Shown in pieces: positions 12,601 to 20,987 of a stretch of DNA of 64,000 bases. How positions within the stretch are numbered: the stretch's first letter is position 1; each line of letters begins with the position of its first letter. Origin of the DNA: Corallium rubrum (lineage: Eukaryota > Cnidaria > Anthozoa > Scleralcyonacea > Coralliidae); NCBI GenBank assembly GCA_964035015.1, contig OZ036008.1, positions 6,747,504-6,811,503 of the forward strand, given 5' to 3'. The notes under the pieces are model-generated. The model saw only the letters and a list, made by a program, of their open reading frames with translations. It made no database searches and was not told the DNA's origin. A program made the translations under genes and the position numbers.

Positions 12601-15600
12601 GGAGATACTTGAACTGAGTCACGCCCTACCTACCTCCGGTCACTTAGGGACTACCAAGACGTGTGAACGGATCAAGTCACGTTTCTATTGGAAAGGGTGG
12701 CGCGACGACGTCGAGAACTACTGTCGAAGGTGCCAGAAATGCGCACAAAGAAACCCCCCCAGGAAGAAACCACGAGCGCCATTGGTGACCAGTCGCTGCG
12801 GTTACCCTATGGAGAGGGTAGCAATGGACATCGTAGGTCCACTCCCAACAACCGAACGAGGCAACCGATTCATCCTTGTAGTGAATGACTACTTCACTAA
12901 GTGGCCGGAAGCGTTCGCCATAAGCGACCACGAAGCTGAAACGGTAGCGAAGAAACTGATGGAAGAATGGGTTTCGAGATTTGGAGTAATGCAGTATTTA
13001 CACACCGATCAAGGAAGGGAATTCGAAAGTAAAGTCTTCCAGGCATTATGCAAACTTCTCGGGATCAAGAAAACCAGAACGACACCATATCATCCCCAGA
13101 GCGACGGCCTGGTGGAGAGAAACAACCGGACTATCAAGGATATGTTGTCGAAAGTGGTTAACGACAATCATGACGACTGGGACGAGTGGATTCCGCATGT
13201 GCTCTTGGCTTACCGAACGGCTGTCCAATCTTCAACTGGTTTTACCCCCCATAAGATGTTGTTCGCGAGGGAAGCAAGAATACCGATCGATGTAATGGTG
13301 GAGGGACCAACCGACCAGGGCTTACTGATCCAAGATGTACCGACATATGTCCAAAAAATGAAAGAGACGCTACAACGAGTACATGAGTTAGCAAGAACAA
13401 GAACCGGTAAATTGTCCAAGCGATACAAGGACTACTACGACAGCATGTCAACAGAGTCTGGTTACAAGGTTGGAGATAAAGTGTGGTTACACCAACCATT
13501 TGTAAGGAGAGGCTTGTCAAGAAAACTGGCAAGACCGTGGCATGGCCCTTACACGATTGTGAAGAAACTGTCGGACGTTGTTTTCCGTATCCAGAAAGTC
13601 GGTCGGGGGAGAAAGAGGATGGTAGTTCACTTCAATAGGCTTAAACCTTGTCGGCTACCTGGGAAAGAGGATGACAAAACCAGTCAAAAGACAACTCCAG
13701 AAACACCCAAGAGGGACGTTAAGAAGACTTATCAGAAAACGAGGGCTAATCGTGCACCGGATTGCAGTGATCAGTCAAGTGATGACGAAGATGTTGTGGA
13801 GATACTACCGGCAAGGAACCATTGCATGCGCAAAAAGCCAACCCAAGGGATTACTAACCCAGGGTTAAGCTACTTTCCAGAGTCACCCACAGGAGATACA
13901 CCGGAAACACCAGAAACAACCCAGGACGAACCAGGAAACTTGGGAATGTCCCAAGGTGATGTTCCATGGTCAAGCTACTTTCCAGAGTCACCCACAGGGG
14001 ATACACCGGAAACACCAGAAACAATCCACGACGAACCAGGGAACTTGGGAATGTCCCAAGGTGACGTTCCAGAAGAAACAGATGTGGAGGCGGGAGAAGG
14101 TCCACTCCCGAGGAGACCACATCGAGAAAGGAGAGCCCCGATGTGGATGCAAGACTATGCACGATCGATAAAACTTCAGACTTAACTGAACGGACATTCA
14201 CCCTCTATTTATAAGGGGGAATAGTGTTGAGTGGCTAGCACTCGTTGAGGTTCAGTTATGATTGTTATGATATTTAAACTATTGTATATGGCGTATAATG
14301 ACGCAAACTGTCGTAGGCACGGTCTTTCAACCGTTTTGTGGTTTTGAGTTGTTGCACCTCTGTGTTGAGAGGCTTAATTTATCTTTCTGTAATCTATTGC
14401 TAAGATACCTTAATAAATATATAACAACTGTATTAAACGTCAAGTTATCGATGTAAATTACTCTACCTGTATTCTTGGTACTTCATCAACAACAGCCTGA
14501 ACACTTTTCACTTTAATAAAAAAACACAAACATCAGAACATTTTTTTCTATAAGATACTACCATTTGCGTTCAAGTGTTTAGTGTTTAGCGAATAACTAG
14601 TTGTTTTCGAGTTTTGAAACAATGATAACAAAACATTTGACAGATCAAATCAATAACAAATTGGGGGTGTAACTTTTCGTTGTCAAGACTTGTCATCAGA
14701 CCGCAGCGTTTGCTTGGAATATACTTTTCTTTGGCTTAATTGTGAGAATTGGAATGATCAGCAAACGTAGGTCGCTTGATAAGGAAAGGTAGTTCCACAT
14801 CAGTGGGTAGTTCACTTCGATATGACAGCTGCCGAACGGATTTATTTTGTATTCTATGTTTGTCGTGGCCCGTGAGAAAATATCAACACACCGTTGAAAC
14901 TTGAAACGGAAACGATAACAACGGAAAGTTACACCACCTATTCGTTATTGATTTGATCTGTCAAACGTATAGTTATCATTGGACAACGTTTGTTTCAAAA
15001 CTCAAAAACAACTAGTTATTCACTAAACACTAAACGCTTGAATGCAAATGGTAGTAAGGCAGAGAATTTCTTGCTGTCTAACTTTACAATAGTTTTCACC
15101 CACTGCTGCCTAGGATGTCCGAGGGTTCTTCCTTTGACAAGTAAAATCATCTGGGGCCATTTTTCACTCAGTGGCTCAGACAGAAAGCCAGAAATGGGTT
15201 AAAATAAGTGAAGATTTTTCACACTATAACAGATCTATTTATTTAACCCATTCCTGCTTGAGCTGGCCAAAAATAGCCCCTTCATTGTTTTAGACTCAGT
15301 TTACTCTAGAGCAAAAGTTTTTGGATTCGTGATGAATCCGGAATGTTTTAGTGCCGGATTTGTTTTGCTGTTTACACACAAAAGAATGAATCCGGAATAA
15401 AAACTTTCCAGTTTGATCATGTATCCGGAGATTTCAAATCCAGAAAAAAATGTAGAAACTTTGTATCTGAATACTTTTGAATCCAAGACAATACGTCGTG
15501 TGAACGGTTAATCCGATGAATTTGGATGCTCTTCCGCTTGTAGTCATGTGAGGTTGCGGTGGAACCAACATGGTCAACATATTAACTGAATTAAAGGAAT

Positions 15601-18600
15601 TCTGAGTTTAGTGTAAAGGGCCAAATCTGCGAATACTGTTGTAGTGTAAACGCCTAACAAATCTGAATACTCGGTACGAAGTGAATCCAGAAACATTATT
15701 TTACAAATCTGGAAACTTTTGCTCTCATTTTAGGGTTAGGGTTAGGAGCATAGTCTTACTCTCATGTCTAATGCAAGACAATTTTACTTGTCATAGAGGG
15801 AGCCCTCAGACATCCTAGACAGTTATAGAATGTCACTTACAAGGTTCCTGTTTCACTGTGCTAGGAGAACTAGAGCCAAGTGGAGGTACTTTCTGAGAAC
15901 GCTGCTCTCGCTCTGGTCTGTCTTGATGAGGATTTCTCCAATTCTGTGGAGTTGGTCTTTCATGTTTCCTAACAACAGAGCTGTAGAGTTGCTCCTCTGA
16001 CCTGCCACTGTCACTCATTCCACGTTCAAATGGACTTTCCTAAAATGTAAAACAGAAACGTCAAGACATTTTAATGAATATAGCACAAACCAAAAAATGT
16101 TCTATTTCAAACTTGGTTGGAAAATCACATTAAAAAAATTCACCTTAATAATTTCGTCTGCTTTCTGTGCAGCAATTTTTTCTTTTTCTCGGTATTCAGG
16201 TGTGTCCACCTTCTCAAGTTTTGTCCTGTAAAAACATACACAAAAAGCCAAATATTATTTCAATAAATTAGACATTAATTCCTAACTAAAATATACAATA
16301 TATTTGGAAAATAATATAAATATGCCTATAGCATTTAAGTATTACAATAGTTGTTAACAACCTGACATTCAGATTTTTAAAGTGATTATATCACTTGTGA
16401 GGTTTTAACATATTTAAATAGGGCAGAAAAAATCAGTTAATAAGTTATTTTGCCATTTTTGATTTAGTCAAATAGTTCCTGACATATTGGCTTCTGAACA
16501 TGCCAATTCTCAAAAATTTCCATCGTTCATTTTAATACCTTGGGGGCCTGGGACTCAGGAACCTAAGCAGACTGTTTTCTTAGTTGGAACTCTCGTGTGT
16601 ACTGGAAAATGAGTATGCACTCGGCATTTTGATTTTTCAGTCAAATATATGTTTTGGTGAATCAATAAGCCAAATGTAGTTGTTTTGGATTCACTTGTTC
16701 CTGAGTCCCAGGCTCCCAAGGTGTTAAAATTAATGACGGCAATTTTTGGTGAAAAGCTGAAATTGGCATGTTTAAAGGCTTACAGTATATCTCAGAAACT
16801 ATTAAAGTAAATAAAAAACGGTAAAATAACTTATTAACTAACTTTTTTGCTCTGTTCAAATACATTAAAACCCACAAGTGATATAAGCACTTTAAGGTTT
16901 TTACAATACTTAATTTCCTGACTCTCAGAATGGGAGTATATTTTACTGTATAGATAATTCACTTGTCAAGTGAGAATCTCCATGAAGGGCCAAAGGGTTA
17001 AATATCCCTAGCAATGAGTAGCCACAGAGTAGAAAATGTTGAAACCAGTGTATTTGTGAATGTCTGTCTGGCACTTTTTATTTTAGTTCACTGTTCATCA
17101 GCTTCCAAGTGTAAATATTTCATTCTTTGAAGTGCTGAATCCAGTATTTTTATACCATATGGGCAATCGTCACTTTCAAAAAAGTGTGTTTAAAAAGTTT
17201 GTGTATAAATATATTTTCCTTAATTTGTAACTCTCGCAGATGGAAAAGTTTGTTTTGGATGTAAAACAATAGATTTATCCTCTTGATGAGTAAGACAACC
17301 AAAATCAAACTTTATCACTTACGTATACTCTTCCATATCTTCCTTATATGTAGACTTGACCCCATACTAAAAAATTCAATGCAATATATTAATTTAATTA
17401 CTTTACTCTGTCTAATTCCAGACAAGTTGACTTTAATACTGTACTGCACTAGTGAATTTAAGTAAGCTGGTTGGTTCAGAAATTCTATTTTTTCACATCG
17501 TACCTTTTTCTCATTCACATTAAACATTTGCTCAGCACTCCATCCATTGGCCTAAAAAATACAATTTATAAAATATTTACCGCAATTCTTGCCTGATGCA
17601 GCCCCAAACTCTGATGAAGGACTCTGCTAAAAACTATTTATCAGGGTTTGAAATTTTAAATTTTCGGCAGTATCCAAGTGGATACCAGGTTTCTGAATTT
17701 GGTATCCCTCCTTGAAATCTAGTATCCCACTTTTGAATACTAAACATCTCAACTTGCATTATCTAAAATTAACTATAACAGTTTGTGACAGTACATGCAG
17801 TACGCTACATTATAAGACGTTACCTTACAATGCAAGACGTTACGCTACATTATAAGACATTATATTACATTATAAGACATTACGTTACATTATAAGACAT
17901 TACAGTACATTACATTATAAGACATTACATTACACTGTAAGATGTTACATCAGATTCTGTGGCTGTGCAGTATCGAAATTTTTATTGTATCCCGTTGGAT
18001 ACTGAATATCCCGTTGGATACTGAAGTTAAGACTTCTAGTACCCAAAACGAAAATCTAGTATCTCGTAGATATCGGGATACTGCAAATTTCAAGCCCTGC
18101 TTATGGCTGTTTACTAATCTTTTCACTTTGCTAATTGCTCTGAAATAAATCTCTTAATATTTGCATTCGTCCAGCCAAGTATGCTAACTGCAACACCTAC
18201 CATTGTGGAGTGTAACGGTGGAGTTTCCAGTGTACCATCTGCACCCCCAGAAGGATTCCACTTCTAAAAGAAATCAATTGAACAACAATTTAGCAGTTGA
18301 TAATACCCCTAATATCTCAAAACACTGTATATTTATTGTATAATTATACTGCAGTTACTTGCACCTAAAAGAGTCAAATTTGAAGCCTAATGTTGTCCGA
18401 CCTTATGAACATATTTGGTGGAAAACAGTGAATGCATACCTCTAGCTCTCTTTTTGGTAATGGCTGACCATTCACTTTTTTAATAGCATTGTCGGTTTTA
18501 AATGCATCTAAAAGTAAAAACAGAGACAAATATATGTATGGATCATAAATAAAGCTCTAAAACATTCTTCTCATTTACTGTCATTTGAAATCCGATACGT

Positions 18601-20928
18601 ATAATAGAAATAAATGTGTTCAGCAGCTAATTAATATACCGAAGATGTGAACTACCATTATCAGATGATCTGCATTTGTTGATCATTCTAACAAGTTATT
18701 CCAAGCAAACGCTACCATGTCAAAACAACAATGATAAGTATTGACAATAGAAAGCTACACCCCCTATTTGTTATTGACTTGATCTGTCAAACATATAGTT
18801 GTCATTGGAAAATGTGTTTCAAAACTCAGAAACAACTAGTTATTTGCTAAGCATAAATGGTAGTACTGTATTTTCTGGGTGATAACTCATAGGTTATCTC
18901 TTAATTTTGCCAAGAAACATAATTAGTGTGGGTAATAGGGTGGTGCGGGTAATCTGCTGAATTCTTAAGATGACACCATCACAAAGACTGGAGACCAAGG
19001 ATTCTACTTTCATCTTTCAACTACTGGACTGTACTTTTTTAAAATTTTGTGGTCCCAAACCTATTATTAGCAGCTGCGGGTCATCTGATGGTGCGGGTAA
19101 TACGCTGATTTATGTTTTCAAAAGTAAAATTTTTGTTGTTGTGTGGGATAAGGGCTGGCCAAATGCTTTCAACATTTCATTCAACATTGTTATTCAACCA
19201 TGATTCAACATGTTGAAAGTGTTTGTCCACCCCTGTCGAATGATGTTGAACGTTGTTGAATGGTGTTGAATGATGTTGAATGAAAATTTGAACATGTTCA
19301 AATTTTGTTGAACACATGTTCAACATTGTTGAACGATGTTGAATGAAATGTTGAAAGCATTTGGCCAGGCCTTTATACATGTGCAGGTTATTACCCAGAA
19401 AATACAGTAAGTCAAAAGATTAAAAAAACCCAATCTTTTCTCACCTTTGTTCAAGTGGCACTCCTCCAAATCTACATCCTTAAACTCAACCGTGACCCAG
19501 TTTTTAGCTAGTATGACAAACTGCACAGTAAGGTCATTTGACTGTAAAGATGATCCCTATGGAAAAAATTGTGAACTGAAATTTCAGCAAAAACAAATAA
19601 GACATTCACCTCAAGTATGATTCTCAACAACTATGCTTAGGCCAGTTAAAATAATATTTCTGTTTTTCATATTTACCATTTTAGGAAAAAAATGGGGCAT
19701 GAGGTGGACTTTTTTGAACACAACTTAAAGCACCCAAATCAGTATACAGGACAGTGTCTCAAACCCCTTGGATAAAGCCCTGATATATTTAATCAAAACA
19801 TACCACTACTCCATTCTGACGCTGTTCTTCCACCTGGCAGGCCTTTCCAAGAACTATAGCACCCTGTTTATAAACAGACACTTTATTATCACAACCCTTT
19901 CACAAACCTTTTTCAATATAAATTGACTTTAAACCACAAATACCACCAAGGCTAGAAATAAATACTTTGTATATTTCATAATTCTTTAATGTGCTACAGA
20001 GTTTTTGTCGACTGAGAAATATTATAATTATTTAAGCATTCCTGATTCCTTCCAAAGCCAGCCAAAACCCTTGATAACCAATTGGCCACTACTGGAATGG
20101 CAACTTTAAGAATTTTAGTCTGACTAATACCAAGTAATTTTATTCACCTCAGAGAAAGTTTCTTGGCTTATTTATAAAGGGTCAAGTAACTATCTCCATT
20201 ATCTTGTCTAAAACCATGCAATTTATAGCCCATTGGTGAAGTGAATTTTTATGACAAAAAAATCTTAGGCTATGCATAGTCATTGGTCTGGAAACTCAGC
20301 TAAAGTCTTTATTCTATCTTTTTGTTTGTCTTTATAATGCATTTTTGTGCACGGTGCATGGTCACTGAACCTAATATATTTTAGTATAATGAATGAATTA
20401 TCCAATAGCAATGTTTCAGTTCAATCACATGGTATAAATTAAGGTACAGTTCAACATAAAATCATAAAAACAGCTCATTATAAGCACTTTGAAGTTAACT
20501 GAGTTTTCAGACCATATCTATATTGACTATGTGCTGCTACTATATGAAAGGTTGAACACATGTAAAAAATACATGACTTGTTATAAACCTTTTCCCATGG
20601 CCCAAACCCTCACAAAAGTGAAAATGTATTTTTATTGTATAGATTCCATTGTTCTGTCTATTCAGCTTTAGATGCACAGAAAATAATACAACATAAAAAC
20701 ATTAGCCATTTTTTTTGTTCTTGTTAAATTGTGACATTATCTGTGCAATTACATGTATAACTAAAAAACTAACAGCAAAATAAAATGTATTTCTGAAATA
20801 ACATTATTGAGTACCTCTGGAGAAATAGTTTTGAAGACACCTTCAAATTGCTTCCCAGATTTCACAGTTACCACAACGTTGTAACCCTATAAATTTGGTA
20901 TCATAAGCAAATTAATTATTTTTGAGAC

Positions 20929-20987
<59 letters not shown>

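Larger units (their letters stand above)
8822..14426 (+). mobile_element. Ty3/gypsy LTR retrotransposon, looks whole and young
   Basis: Two 202-bp LTRs (8822-9023 and 14225-14426), identical by eye, begin TGTTGAGTGG and end ATATAACA. The flanking 4-bp duplication is ACTG. A primer-binding-type stretch TGGTGGCAGCGGTGG follows the 5' LTR, and a purine-rich AAGGGGGAATAG precedes the 3' LTR. Gag and Pol frames fill the interior without apparent breaks. LTR identity implies a recent insertion. It lies antisense in an ATXN2 intron, at the edge of an older MITE. Confidence 0.95.

Noticed and set aside
15731-15748. Interstitial telomere repeat
   Set aside because: Only two TTAGGG units, at a MITE edge.
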